A stretch of DNA of 42,387 bases from contig JABANN010000289.1 of NCBI GenBank assembly GCA_013115125.1, positions 1-42,387 of the forward strand, written 5' to 3'. Below, one piece after another: positions 1 to 9,240 of the stretch. Both the position numbers and the translations under genes were made by a program. Under the pieces are notes generated by a model. That model was not told where the DNA came from and ran no database searches. It was given only the letters and a program-made list of their open reading frames with translations. Position 1 is the first letter of the stretch; each line of letters begins with the position of its first letter. The DNA is from Perkinsus olseni. Taxonomy: Eukaryota; Perkinsozoa; Perkinsida.

Positions 1-511
1 AGTTCCGAGTTGTCTAGTCTCGAGGGGCCACCAAACCACGGGTTCGATCAGTCCGACGAATTATTACATCAATTGGCTCGAGTCACTACTCGTGAGTCAC
101 CAGCGGCTGATGGTCAGCCCAACCATCCGAATATATCCCGAGTCTGAGGCTTCACCGGGCCCAACTCCAAACAATCTTATCCAGGGCTTGTTGAACTTTC
201 GTTCGTGCCCTGTTGGCCTGCACATCATGTGTCCAATGGTCAGACCAACGGATTACAACTGCAGTTACCCATTCTCGGGCGTCTCGGATTCCAGGGCAGT
301 CCTTTTCAGACAATTTGCATCACAGGAAGTCTCGAAGCTCACCTGCCGAGGACCTGAACAGCTCAGACTGAGCTGCAGCCTGCAGCGATACCAGTGCCAA
401 GAATCTTGGCCCAAGATTCTCTCGCAGATTCGAGGAGGCTTGAGGGGGCTTTCGATTTCGCATGTCGTAGGAAGATGGCGAGGGTCCTTCAAGTGACTCG
501 TTTTTAATGTT
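1..511. other. Upstream non-coding stretch
   Basis: I see no credible gene. It holds a GGTTCGATC tRNA B-box-like motif at 40-49, two GAGTCAC copies 14 bases apart at 80-100, and one tripartite palindrome at 396-417. Open frames on both strands over 92-561 overlap the palindrome and look accidental. Confidence 0.5.
396..417. repeat. Tripartite palindrome, full 22-nt form
   Basis: 6-mer CCAAGA, centres A and C, both outer bases complementary. Lies 95 bases before the start codon of the gene at 512. Confidence 0.9.
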
Positions 512-1447
512 ATGCAACTGCCCTCCTCATCGACTACCCTAGCTCTTCTCTTCACTGCCATAACCCTACAAGGCTGCCCACGCGAGGGTCAAGGAGATCA
601 GCAACCGTTGTCGACAGCCTCCAACTGTACATGGGCCGGAAACGATGCTCGCCACATCGATCTGATCAGGAGAGGAAATTCGTTCATGTTGAACTCCTTC
701 GTGTGTGGCAAAGGAGTCAGGTGAGTACACAGGAGATATAGTTTTCGATTGTCTTGTCATCTGTCAACCCTCTCGATCTACGTGTATAATAGTCTACACG
801 TAGATCGAGAGGTACTTCTATTATTAATAGAAGTTCATGTCCTGGCTGGCATCTTTTCATTCGTAAGGTACACAGCCCAACAGCTCGGGCACCACCAAGA
901 CATAGTAAACGCCTTCAATTTCACTCTAAACGAAAATGCCTCTTCTGCCGACTGTAAAGACCTCCTTGCGCAAATGGCGAACAAGTTGACAGACGAGAAG
1001 CTCAAAAGCGGCAAGAACTCATGGTTCGGCCATTCGAAGCCGGTGGATTGGCAGGACGTTTCGCAGACTTTGTGTCTATTAGCTGAGCCTGCCGGGTCGA
1101 ATCACCAGCAAGTTCAGCAACAGAGGACCGAGCCAGGCTCCAACCAACAAGCTTTGACCTCGCGAGTTCCAGCACCCGCCCCTATCCCTCAACCTCCAGG
1201 CGGAATGCAGCAGTCGATGCCCGATGTTCAGCAAATGCAGGCCATCGTTCCACCAGTAGAACCTCAGCACCAGGCCCAGAGTTCCTCAATAGTCCCTGTG
1301 GCCGCAGCGACAGCCCAACAGGGAGCGCCTGCGGCACAGCGGACCGTTACAGCCGGGCAGCCTGCGAATGGCGTGGGGCAGCAGCAACTGCCACAGAGCA
1401 ACGATCAGTCTGCTCTGGCGGTCGTGGGAGGGCAGAGGACAAGATGA
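512..1447 (+). CDS. Secreted Gln/Pro-rich protein, two exons
   Basis: Spliced as 512-720 and 868-1447, giving 262 residues. The first exon encodes a classical signal peptide (MQLPSSSTTLALLFTAITLQGC), so the product should enter the secretory pathway. Donor GTGAGT and acceptor CGTAAG join in phase 2. Residues of roughly 70-150 form a compact, charged part with a few cysteines, for example SSADCKDLLAQMANKL. The last ~110 residues are low complexity, rich in Gln, Pro and Ala. I recognise no domain. The intron contains two perfect inverted repeats. Start chosen as the first ATG giving a signal peptide; upstream frame is closed. Confidence 0.75.
769..812. repeat. Intronic 18-bp perfect inverted repeat
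   Basis: Arms 769-786 and 795-812 are exact reverse complements with an 8-nt loop (TAATAGTC). It lies inside the single intron (721-867) of the secreted-protein gene and would form a strong RNA hairpin there. Confidence 0.95.
814..834. repeat. Intronic palindrome, 1-nt centre
   Basis: Arms ACTTCTATTA and its complement around a single T at 824; immediately follows the hairpin at 769-812. Confidence 0.95.
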
Positions 1448-2408
1448 TGATACGGCATGACCTTGTGATGTATCTGTCATGATCCCTGGTGATGTATGTT
1501 TTATGCATATTTCTGAGTTACTCAGTGAGTCCCCAGTCGTTCGATGAACGATAGGTGATCAATTTGGCTGCTTTCCTAAGGAGACTACTATATTCAAGTT
1601 GATTACAGTAGTGAGGCAGCACTAGCAGTGGTGGTACCTGGAATATGTCAATCTGTTAGATTAGATAACTCAACAAGAGTCGTTTACAGTGGTTCTTGAG
1701 TTATAACTACAGTAATAACAGTAATACGTAAGCTAGGCTAGCAAGGGAGACAGTCACAAGGGGTGAGACACTCAATTGTGTACAACTTCTCCTCGCAGAA
1801 TCGACCCTCACTGATTCACGAATAAGGGGCGGGACTTGACTGGGCTGCCTAGTCTTTGGAAAGCGTGAAGCTCCCGCGACCTCTGTTCGCGGCTCGATCG
1901 TCGCATCACGCAGCGTGAGTAACCGTGAATCATTCATGCTACTTACTGAGAACGTGGCGTATGACGACGATCGAGAGCGATCAGTCGCTATCGTCGTGAA
2001 TAGCGTGACAGGGCCAGGCCTCGGAGACCTCGAAGGCCTTAATCGTCTTTGACGCCGATTGATCGTGCAATCGTCCGAATGTATGATCGCTGACGTCGCC
2101 ATCAGCCTGTCATCACCCAGCTCGCCCCTATTTATTGCATTTGCCGAACACCTCAAGTCAACCCTGCCTTCCACTAGGTTAACAGTTGATAGAGAACAGA
2201 ATATGCCTAGAGCGCCACGTTTGCAGCAAGGACTGGTCGGAAAGGTCAGCACCCGGGCGCGTGAAACTTCGCAGCGTTCGCACCCACGACTGAGGATCAG
2301 AGAATAACTCCCCCCATAGAGGGCTCCTTCCGAAGGACTGCCTCGGTATCTCGGATGAACAGAGTGGCCCTGCACGACGGGGTAATCGCTCTAACGGATA
2401 TTTTTTAG
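1448..2408. other. Intergenic stretch, start of EF-hand gene unresolved
   Basis: No exon that I can support. A 222-codon frame on the minus strand (1707-2375) is Arg/Ser-rich with no recognisable motif and is probably accidental. A short ATG frame at 2356-2381 followed by GTAATC and the acceptor TTTTTTAG at 2408 could be the first exon of the next gene, but the implied intron is only 27 bases. Confidence 0.4.
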
Positions 2409-3931
2409 GAGTTGGACGACCACTCTACAGAATCGGACGAGACGCCTTTTGATGAGAAGGAAGTGGACCTTATGAGATCCCACTTTCACAGATTCGTACG
2501 TTCGATTCGTCTTCCGCGGGTCTCGAACCATCTATTCGCCCACCTGATGAAGCCTTCGATGAGGTAAGGCTCTCAGAGTCGTTGTTAAGGCGTCGAACTT
2601 CTTAGGATAAACAGCAAGGCATATGTACGACGAAAGATCTGCCCGCACTATTGCGCTGTTGTGGATTCGCGCCTTCCAAGAGGAAGCTATCGTTATACAA
2701 GGCGAGTTCTGAGGAGGCCGTTCCTCGAGCTGTGACGGGCTCCTACTTCATCTGTCTCCCGTTAAATTTGTCTGGCACGCTCTTCAATATGCGCGACCCC
2801 TCAGCAATCGCCGCTGAGTCTTCTCTTCGACTAAGCACCTTCTGACGCTTTCAAGTCTCAGGTGGCGGCTAGATTGACAATGAAATCTATTTGAATGTTC
2901 AAACTCAATCATCGACGACATACTCTTTCCATTTCCGCATTGAACTATGCCGCGTAGAACTTCGGCAATCTCAAGCGTTTCAGGAGGAAATCGATGACGC
3001 TGGAGGGCTTATGTCATTCGGTACCTTCCTCGACTATTGCTACCGATGCCGCGACTTTACGGCAGAGGTTACTCCGGAGGACTTGCTCGGGTTCTGCAGA
3101 TCACTGGAGAGAGAAGACGAAGAGGACGGGACACTGCCGGTTAAAGTTTTGAGGTCAGTGCCGCTTAATGCCACATTCTCATTGGCACAGCAAATAAGCC
3201 CTACGTATTGGTGGCAATAAGCTCCACTGATTGATACGGGCCGTATCGTACGGGTCAGGCTGTATCAATCAGTGGTGAGTATTCACGTCGAAATCCTGCA
3301 ATCGAAATGAAATAATACTCACAATTAAGTTCGAGTCTTCGAAGTTTGAGAAATACTGAAAATACTGTATTTAATACAGTGTTTTAACAGTGCGACGATA
3401 TTATCTGTACGATAACCGTTAGGGGCCCTAACTTAGGGCCCATTGACGAGACCTCACGGTCGGGTCGGACCCAACTATGACGTGGACCCGATGGGTCCAC
3501 TGTACAAGATGGACGTCGATTTCCGAGTAACTCGGGAATCTGGGCTTTTCCTCCGTCATCTGACTGATGCGACCTCCCTGTCATCAGGAACCTCCTGTTG
3601 AACGTCGGGGAACCGTTCAGCTCAGAGGAGATGGACAGCTTTCTTCGTGACTTCGCCGATAGCGAGGAAGAATCGGTGGACTACGAACATTTTTTGCAAA
3701 CGTAAGAGATAGGAACGCTCTACGATATTAGCGGTGAATCATTTGCCTCACCATCCTGCCCATCGAGACTCGATGATCTACTCAATCACTGGACTCCGCT
3801 CCACTCGACTCGAGTTACTCGATCAGATCGAGTAACTCGCTTGGACATGGGCGACGACGCGTCCCCTGTTCTCTTTCAGAGTGAGCGCTGCCGAGGCGAT
3901 TCCCGTCAGTCAAGATTCTGATCGTGAATAA
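2409..3931 (+). CDS. Calmodulin/centrin-like protein with degenerate EF-hands (5' end missing)
   Basis: Exons 2409-2495, 2606-2701, 2984-3153, 3588-3701 and 3880-3931 join in phase to 173 codons. The chain follows the calmodulin layout: LMRSHFHRF then DKQQGICTTKDLPALL (hand 1), EEIDDAGGLMSFGTFLDYC (hand 2), a linker, and LLNVGEPFSSEEMDSFLRDF then EEESVDYEHFLQT (hand 4). Loop residues normally Asp or Glu are replaced (hand 1 ends in Leu at position 12), so calcium binding is doubtful. The second intron appears to be GC-AG (AAG then GCGAGT at 2702). The upstream exon with the start codon is not identified. Confidence 0.7.
3224..3275. repeat. Nested inverted repeats in an intron
   Basis: 14-bp arms 3224-3237 and 3262-3275 enclose a second small palindrome (GATACGG G CCGTATC). 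Inside the third intron of the EF-hand gene, directly followed by GTGAGT at 3275. Confidence 0.9.
3418..3439. repeat. Tripartite palindrome, full 22-nt form
   Basis: 6-mer TTAGGG, centres G and C; both outer bases fit. In the third intron of the EF-hand gene. A further 8-bp inverted repeat (GTGGACCC, 3-nt loop) follows at 3482-3500. Confidence 0.9.
3802..3823. repeat. Tripartite palindrome, core only
   Basis: 6-mer ACTCGA, centres C and T; neither outer base fits. Overlaps the larger palindrome at 3811-3839 in the last intron of the EF-hand gene. Confidence 0.7.
3811..3839. repeat. 14-bp palindrome, 1-nt centre, intronic
   Basis: Arms 3811-3824 and 3826-3839 are exact complements around A3825. 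Located in the last intron (3702-3879) of the EF-hand gene. Confidence 0.95.
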
Positions 3932-4544
3932 ACTTCTCTCATGCGAGCCGTTCTGAATGCCCACTGAGACTTGCCCGGTGGCAGCCTACCACTGGCAGGA
4001 GCTCATGTTCATGATTCAGCCTGTTGTGTGAGTAGCTAACTTGCTCTCGTGTACTCTCGATCACCCGACTGATCAGCCTACCTCTTCGGGAGCCATGAGA
4101 GCTCTCCTGGGCGATTCATAGATTGAACGCCAGAGATCAGCCGTCCTGAATCAGGATTCCTGATGGCTTGCAAACATGGGTAGCCAATTCACCCGCTGAG
4201 TTCTCGGCCGGAGGGGTTATCGAAATTTGCTGTAAATTTCAGCCGGAGAGTATACTCTTGCACAGTGGTTTCCGTAATGTATCATTGTCTTCTGCGTAAA
4301 CCGAACTAGCCGGGATGCTGGCGGTTGAGCCACGCGTGAATATCCGGACCTCTGGCGGAGCTGCTCCGCTAGTTGCCAACTAAGCGACTTCGCCCCACTG
4401 TCACTTTCAACACATTTGCTGGGTAGAACAGGACACACGATCATCATAAACATCTTCGTTGTATCGGCCAATCAACCATCAGCATGGTATCAATCAAGGG
4501 TGCTCGGTAAAATATTGGTATAGGCCGATCTTCGACCTCAACCG
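3932..4544. other. Intergenic, convergent gene ends
   Basis: 3' flanks of the EF-hand gene (+) and of the gene at 4545 (-). No coding sequence seen. Holds one palindrome core at 4143-4164, a 10-base palindrome GAGAGCTCTC near 4098, and a 7-bp arm pair GCGGAGC/GCTCCGC around a single T near 4354. Confidence 0.5.
4143..4164. repeat. Tripartite palindrome, core only
   Basis: 6-mer TCCTGA, centres A and T; right outer base fits, left does not. Intergenic. Confidence 0.75.
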
Positions 4545-5419
4545 CTACTCGGCATCACCCAACTCGTCATCCTCGGAGGGCTCTTCCTGATCCTGGGCAG
4601 TGCTTACAGCATTTTCGACAATTTCGTGATATGCGTCGCACAATGAACTGAACGAGCCAAAGCGCTTTTTGACTGCCTCGATGACAGCCCAGCAGACCCT
4701 GCTTAATCTGAACATCACTGCTCTCTCGTCATCCGTCATAATCTCCAAATCGCTGTCGAAGAGAGTCGTGTGCTCCACTGACCAAGCTACTCGACTGGCT
4801 GCCAGTCGCGCTCCCTCCCAATCCTCTTCGAAGATCGATTGATCGAGGTTCACGAGGGGGTCCAGTCCCGACTGGTCGGGAGGGGAACCCTCGAAAAAGT
4901 ATGATGATCTGTTGTTAGGATAATCGCCCACGTACAGGACGCTTTGCCTCGAGTAACTACAGTGAAGAGGGAAACGCCGTAATGCTTCTTCCCAGCTTCC
5001 TCACCTGATCGAGAACGCAGTGCGTGTGCCCTTCTTGGGACAAATAATTGCCATTGTCCGGGGTTCTATGCTCCAAACGTTGATCTCTAATGCGGCCGTG
5101 TAGTTGTTCCTGTAATTGTGATTTCGGTAGTAGCAGCGAGCAAGCCCGAACTCGACGTCGAAGTATGAAGGTTGATCTGGTGGGTAGTCCTGAGATACGA
5201 CCAAGCCTGTCAATGGAATGTCGCCTGATCAACAGGACTAGCCAACAGCAGGCCAGAATGAGAACCAGAATGAGAAATCCTGATCCCGGTTACCAGCTAG
5301 TTGACACCCACCAATAGGTTCGACCTTACGTCCTGTATTATGTCCGGGACCATGGCCCCGGCTCCGGAAGCGAGGGGAAGCATCGCAGAAAGTGATGCTC
5401 CGATGAGTGCTTGGATCAT
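4545..5419 (-). CDS. Secreted acidic protein, three exons
   Basis: On the minus strand exons 5330-5419, 5005-5189 and 4545-4956 join through introns with GTAAGG...CTCAG and GTGAGG...CTGTAG ends (the second only 48 nt), phases 0 and 2, giving about 228 residues. The N-terminus MIQALIGASLSAMLPLASGAGA is a signal peptide. The mature part starts DIIQDDYPPDQPSYFDVEF and ends in an acidic tail (QEEPSEDDELGDAE). Two cysteines lie in the middle part; no domain recognised. The first intron carries an antisense tRNA B-box-like GGTTCGACC six bases inside its donor. Confidence 0.75.
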
Positions 5420-5473
5420 CGTTCTATTATCCCTGCAAGGGCAAGCGGAATACCGTATCGTGCGCGCCCGGAA

Positions 5474-5495
5474 ACGGGGAATCCCCGTCGGGGAT
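5474..5495. repeat. Tripartite palindrome, full 22-nt form
   Basis: 6-mer CGGGGA, centres A and T. About 55 bases 5' of the minus-strand start codon at 5419, so in its promoter or leader. Confidence 0.9.
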
Positions 5496-5522
5496 ATGCC
5501 GCTCAATCGGGCGAGCTGATCC

Positions 5523-5544
5523 GTGCCATGATGGCACTGCCATC
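5523..5544. repeat. Tripartite palindrome, full 22-nt form
   Basis: 6-mer TGCCAT, centres G and C. Intergenic, 28 bases from the previous copy. Confidence 0.9.
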
Positions 5545-5636
5545 ACTTTGGAGGAAGAGAGTGGCGGCGGCCCATGATGGTTGCAGTGAAAATAACTCGT
5601 TGACAGCAAAGTCGCTATGGACTCTGTCGGAAACGC

Positions 5637-5758
5637 CGACCTAACTTAGGTCGCTGACTCTGTTCACCGAAGCACGCGAAGAGTGGCACGGGTTTTTCCA
5701 AAAAACTTTTTTGGAGTGCGCTCTATGGCATCGAAGCCGAAGTTACGGCTCAGCCGTA
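5637..5758. repeat. Three palindromes with 1-nt centres
   Basis: CGACCTAA around C (5637-5653), TCCAAAAAA around C (5697-5715) and TACGGCT around C (5744-5758). None has the third 6-mer copy. Confidence 0.85.
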
Positions 5759-5945
5759 GCTTACAGCATGGGATATGCTTGTGGTAAATGAAAGGTCACG
5801 CGGTAGGGGAATCGTCTGAGATAATCTACGGACCTCCGATCTGCTGACGGCATCCGGTCAGGCTCCCCACCCGCAGGTGGTTGTTCTACCCGGTTCTTCC
5901 AACGACTAGTGAATCTCGTGCTTGTTTCTGTCCGCTGGTATATTC

Positions 5946-5967
5946 TGGCACTCAGTGCCAGGCACCG
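5946..5967. repeat. Tripartite palindrome, one mismatch
   Basis: 6-mer GGCACT, third copy GGCACC; centres C and A, both outer bases fit. Confidence 0.7.
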
Positions 5968-6380
5968 CCATAATATGTACAGGATGAGTTGTACGGGTTT
6001 CACTATGAGCCCCTCAAGCAGCGCCGAGGGTTGAAGAATCACTTGCATGATAGCGTGACGCAATTAGCGTCGACGCTGTCGACAGGGCATTGGAAGGTGT
6101 TGCACACCATGGCCTCGTGCCTGAACTCTCCTACTCTGCCCTGGGCAGATTAGCCTGCCGCAGGCTGCGAATATTCATTCTGTACACCAATGAAACAAAG
6201 TCACTTTTTTTTGAAGTAAGCGTCGTCCCAGAACTTTTTGATGCGCACTGCTGCCGACTCACCAGCGTAGCTCATTTTGCACTCTTAATTGTACAAGTCA
6301 TCGGTCTCCATGGTGATTTCCTCGGCAATTGGCCCCGTTTGAAGGCCAAGTTTGCAAGGGAAGGGAAGTTTGCTTCACTG

Positions 6381-6402
6381 GTGATATGATATCACTGATA
6401 TC
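6381..6402. repeat. Tripartite palindrome, full form, insertion shown by paralogue
   Basis: 6-mer TGATAT, centres G and C. The paralogous stretch at 10530-10560 has the flanks without the extra 14 bases. Confidence 0.95.
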
Positions 6403-6452
6403 TCTCAACACGCGCGAATACCTGACTCCTAGGAGCGGTCCGTAGAGCCACC

Positions 6453-6507
6453 ACCGAGCTCAGGAGAGAGATTGATGCCAGGCGGCAGTCTCTCTCCTGA
6501 GCTCGGT
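6453..6507. repeat. 19-bp inverted duplication of coding sequence
   Basis: 6453-6471 and 6489-6507 are exact reverse complements, 17-nt spacer. One arm is the family's signal-peptide codons, the other replaces the normal start region. Confidence 0.95.
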
Positions 6508-6545
6508 ATTAGCTCTTATTTGAGCTCGGTGCAGCGGCTCTTCTA

Positions 6546-6567
6546 AGTACTTGAACGCAATCGCTCT
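6546..6567 (+). repeat. 22-base direct repeat, copy 1
   Basis: Identical to 11722-11743. The repeat contains GAACGCAATCGC. The copies are 5.2 kb apart in unrelated contexts. Confidence 0.9.
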
Positions 6568-6574
6568 GCATCTA

Positions 6575-6596
6575 CATCTACCGTAGATGATCTACG
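6575..6596. repeat. Tripartite palindrome, full 22-nt form
   Basis: 6-mer ATCTAC, centres C and G. Intergenic between the family remnant and the inverted-repeat element. Confidence 0.9.
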
Positions 6597-6675
6597 TGAT
6601 GTCGGTAGGTAGTCGACTACAGGTGAGAACAAGAAATCTCCGGAGTGCACGCGGACAGAGAGCCCACAGGCGTCG

Positions 6676-6697
6676 TCTACACGGTGTAGGCTACACC
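6676..6697. repeat. Tripartite palindrome, core plus right outer base
   Basis: 6-mer CTACAC, centres G and G; the left outer base T faces G instead of A. Confidence 0.85.
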
Positions 6698-6847
6698 CTT
6701 GCAGCTGCCTGGGAGGTTGCGACCAATTTCTACAAGGTGACGTGACGGGCGTTGATCTTCGTATACTCACGGGCGCACGGTAGGGCGACCTGTGCATTAA
6801 TTGGTTAAAAAAATCAGAAATGCTCGGCTTGCCCTGCTGAACAAAAT

Positions 6848-6869
6848 GGTGTATCATACACCGTGTATG
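6848..6869. repeat. Tripartite palindrome, full 22-nt form
   Basis: 6-mer GTGTAT, both centres C. Inside the inverted-repeat element. Confidence 0.9.
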
Positions 6870-7146
6870 CCCATTCTCTAACTCTCAGTAGTTAATGATT
6901 TCGTCTCGACTGAAAATCTACTTGCAGAACACACAGTGGACACAAGAATCATGCACGTGTTGGGTACGTCGATGCGAGGATATGACCGTTGCTACTATTG
7001 TTTGCGTATCCTTATTATTGCATTATCGCTCGCCAAGATACTCGCATGTATATTTGAAACCGCCGGCCCCGCAGGCCGAGACGGTCGTTCTAATTAAGCT
7101 CCATTCCTCCAGTCAGGGGAGGGTGCGTTGTCAACTGCGGATCTAA

Positions 7147-7176
7147 CAACGCAAACGCAAACGCAAACGCAAACGA
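7147..7176 (+). repeat. Microsatellite, CAAACG units
   Basis: Four to five uninterrupted tandem hexamers (AACGCA phase) inside the inverted-repeat element. Confidence 0.9.
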
Positions 7177-7301
7177 TCCTCTGTGCACAACGTCCATCAC
7201 TAAGCAACATATTGAGACTGCCTGGACAAATTATCTTTCGGGAGGTATTAGCTTGATTTTGCCATGGCACCCCGTGTTACCTGCAAGGAGAGATACTGCT
7301 C

Positions 7302-7318
7302 GATTAAAAATTTTAATC
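7302..7318. repeat. 8-bp palindrome with 1-nt centre
   Basis: GATTAAAA around a single A. Sits in the right arm of the inverted-repeat element; the left arm lacks the mirror half. Confidence 0.85.
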
Positions 7319-7326
7319 AATTAGTG

Positions 7327-7348
7327 CACAGGTGACCTGTGACAGGTC
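7327..7348. repeat. Tripartite palindrome, full form, insertion shown by opposite arm
   Basis: 6-mer ACAGGT, both centres G. The left terminal repeat at 6788-6793 carries the 6-mer once, without the extra 14 bases. Confidence 0.95.
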
Positions 7349-7656
7349 GCCCTACCGTGCGGGGGGTCACTGCGGACGTACTGGATGCGGAGGACTTGGA
7401 GCAGTACTCGAAGAATCTCAGTGGAGAGCTGAAACGTGTCATTTTCGGAGAAATGGCTGCTTCATCGCGACATATTCACATGGTTGAGGTTCCATTGGGC
7501 TCAGACAGGCGCTCCACAGAATGGCGCGAAAGAGTTCGCAACTGTCCGTTCATTTTGAAGTCGAAATCCCGTCACGGTGGCACCGTGGCATCCAAGTCAT
7601 CGTTGTTAATGGACGACCCGGTAGGTGGATCATCTAAGATGATCTACGGTCCGTAG
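7339..7656 (+). CDS. Unassigned open frame, possible exon
   Basis: A 105-codon frame with protein-like composition (for example DAEDLEQYSKNLSGELKRVI), no signal peptide and no family I know. It begins inside the right end of the inverted-repeat element and its 3' end runs into the palindrome at 7643, so at most the middle is real coding sequence. Confidence 0.2.
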   Translation: MTGRPTVRGVTADVLDAEDLEQYSKNLSGELKRVIFGEMAASSRHIHMVEVPLGSDRRSTEWRERVRNCPFILKSKSRHGGTVASKSSLLMDDPVGGSSKMIYGP

Positions 7657-7664
7657 ACTACGGA
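7643..7664. repeat. Tripartite palindrome, full 22-nt form
   Basis: 6-mer CTACGG, centres T and A. A related stretch at 5818-5836 carries the single empty site with similar flanks. Confidence 0.9.
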
Positions 7665-7789
7665 TCTCCAACGCAGGAGGTTTGGTAACCTGTTGGAAGA
7701 ACCTTGTAGAACAATCGTCGTGATCGCTCTACGGTGTTGAATCTGCGCGGTTCTGCCGGCGAGTAGGGGGTCTGCCAGCCTGAAAGGGT

Positions 7790-7806
7790 ACTCTCTACTA
7801 GAGAGT
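7790..7806. repeat. Palindrome ACTCTCTA with 1-nt centre, copy 1
   Basis: Identical 17-base palindrome recurs at 28797-28813 in otherwise different flanks. Confidence 0.9.
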
Positions 7807-8051
7807 GCCCTACTAGACAGTCTCGGCAGGAGACCCTCTAGTGCTTGTCACTAGCCTGGCACTGCCAGAATGACGGTATGAGCTTTGAGCGTCGCACTTC
7901 TCATCCTTGCTCTCACATACCGGGATTTATGAATCGTAATTTCGCGGAGTTTAGCTGTCGAGTCGACTGTGGGCAAAATTGCCTTCAACCCTCGGCGCGG
8001 TCGATCAGACGGGACACTGTTTTTGGACGCCGTTTCATACCGTGGCCTGGT

Positions 8052-8073
8052 TCCCGAAGTTCGGGACCCGACC
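8052..8073. repeat. Tripartite palindrome, one mismatch
   Basis: 6-mer CCCGAA, third copy CCCGAC; centres G and A, outer bases fit. Confidence 0.7.
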
Positions 8074-8239
8074 TCGCGGACAATTGGTGGTTCGCGAGTC
8101 GGGGACGTGGGAGGATTAAACCTGAGTGCTCATCGAACGCGTTGATAATGCGCTTTTTCCAGTTTCAACTTATTTCGACTAACGCAACAGTACACGCGAT
8201 CAACATCCACATCACTATTCATGTCACCACAACATAACA

Positions 8240-9091
8240 TTATCGCAACAGTTTCAACTTCTTCTCCGGAGTGGTCCACCCGGGTAAGGTGCGAATGACA
8301 TTCTCCGCGAGCCATCTTCTGTCGATGAAGTACTGATGAAGCCAAACCGTGCCGGGCTTGTACTCAGGCCATTCACTCGGGGGATGCTGTTCAATATACA
8401 CGGCGGCCTTGGTACAATCGCCATCATCCATGATCTCAACGATCGAGGGCATCATCTCGTAGAAGGGATTAATCATGGAAAAGTACAGTCCAGCCTTGTC
8501 CGCCGTATCAGTTCTGTCGACATAAGCACCTTTAGGACCAGGCCCAGCGCGGAACCTCCAGCTCTTATCGCCGTGAAGACTGAAGAGGCAATCAGTGATC
8601 ACACACGAATAGATGATTATTATAATTACAAATATGTGGTGCTGAATCTAGATCCATCAGGTGAGGTTGCCAACGCTTCAATGGAATGATAATGATGGCT
8701 CTCTTCAGAACCATTACCCCCAAACCTATGAAGATTCACAGTCAACTTTTCCTGTTCATAATGGATGATACAATCTTTGTTGATCGAGCCACCTAGCTCG
8801 AAGATGTTGTTGGCTAGAGGCTTGGCCTGAGAAGGGATACTGGAGCACACACTGCCATCACAGAGCACTCAGCCAGCGTAATTCCCCCGAAGCTAATTGC
8901 CGCAATCGTCGCTACACAAACTACGGTAAAGTGATAATTAGCTGCACAGCGCTGGGTTGAGGAAGTCTCTGTCACTTGTGCTGATTAAGATAAAGTAGTT
9001 TGATCCTCGCTCGTACCTTGTCTTGAGAGACGGTGCGTAGGGCCACTACTGAGCTCCCAAACGACATCAAGGAGAGGATGGAGGCGAACAT
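8240..9091 (-). CDS. Secreted protein, paralogue family member A
   Basis: Exons 9017-9091, 8630-8826 and 8240-8579 on the minus strand (GTACGA...CTCAG; GTAATT...TTCAG) join in phase to about 203 residues. Signal peptide MFASILSLMSFGSSVVALRT. Middle exon carries NKDCIIHYEQEKLTVNLHRF and SEESHHYHS; last exon HGDKSWRFRAGPGPKG and MINPFYEMMPSIVEIMDDGD, ending basic (EKKLKLLR). The gene at 9944 matches along its whole length (SSVVALRT, GDKSWRFR-GP, VNPFLELLPQIMKIVDDG), which confirms the exon choice. No known domain; function unknown. Confidence 0.8.
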
Positions 9092-9114
9092 TGTACTGTA
9101 ACTTGGTACCAGGG

Positions 9115-9240
9115 TGGCTGAAATATTTCAAAGTGAAATATCTCAAGAAAGTTTCAGTGAAATAAGTAATCGAATATTTCACCGGAAAAAAATTTCAGTG
9201 AAATTTTCACCTTTTACGAAATTTCAGCGATTTGGGCTAA
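9115..9240. repeat. AT-rich array of degenerate TTTCAGTGAAAT copies
   Basis: Several overlapping imperfect copies of TTTCA(G/A)TGAAAT and GAAATATTTC follow one another just 5' of family member A. May be a decayed satellite or promoter-proximal repeat. Confidence 0.6.

Larger units (their letters stand above)
6140..6507 (-). pseudogene. Wrecked third copy of the secreted-protein family
   Basis: Aligns with the gene at 9944-10641. Minus-strand pieces include SISLLSSVVALRTAPRSQ before a GTATTC donor, PIAEEITMETDDLYN, and ECKMSYAGESAAVRIKKFW. An in-frame TAA separates the last two, TGA follows FKKK, no C-terminal exon is found, and the start codon is lost. Where the start codon should be, 19 bases of the signal-peptide coding region are present in inverted orientation (6453-6471 against 6489-6507). 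Relative to the sister copy it has also gained a 14-bp tripartite palindrome at 6381-6402. Confidence 0.8.
6774..7361. mobile_element. Small inverted-repeat (MITE-like) element
   Basis: The ends are inverted repeats: 6774-6793 and 7342-7361 are perfect 20-bp complements starting CGCACGGTAGGG. After skipping 14 bases in the right arm, the match continues for about 17 more bases with two differences (GCA-TAATTG-TTAAAA). Those 14 bases are a tripartite palindrome present only in the right arm. No transposase frame inside and no clear target duplication, so the family is unknown. The interior also holds a hexanucleotide microsatellite and another tripartite palindrome. Confidence 0.65.

Noticed and set aside
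265-561. Minus-strand frame overlapping the first gene
   Set aside because: Spans a tripartite palindrome and the antisense of a signal-peptide exon.
1707-2375. 222-codon minus-strand gene
   Set aside because: Arg/Ser-rich composition, no motif, overlaps non-coding sequence; likely chance.
7147-7176. Telomere-like repeat
   Set aside because: CAAACG units are internal, few, and lie within a small inverted-repeat element; microsatellite is simpler.
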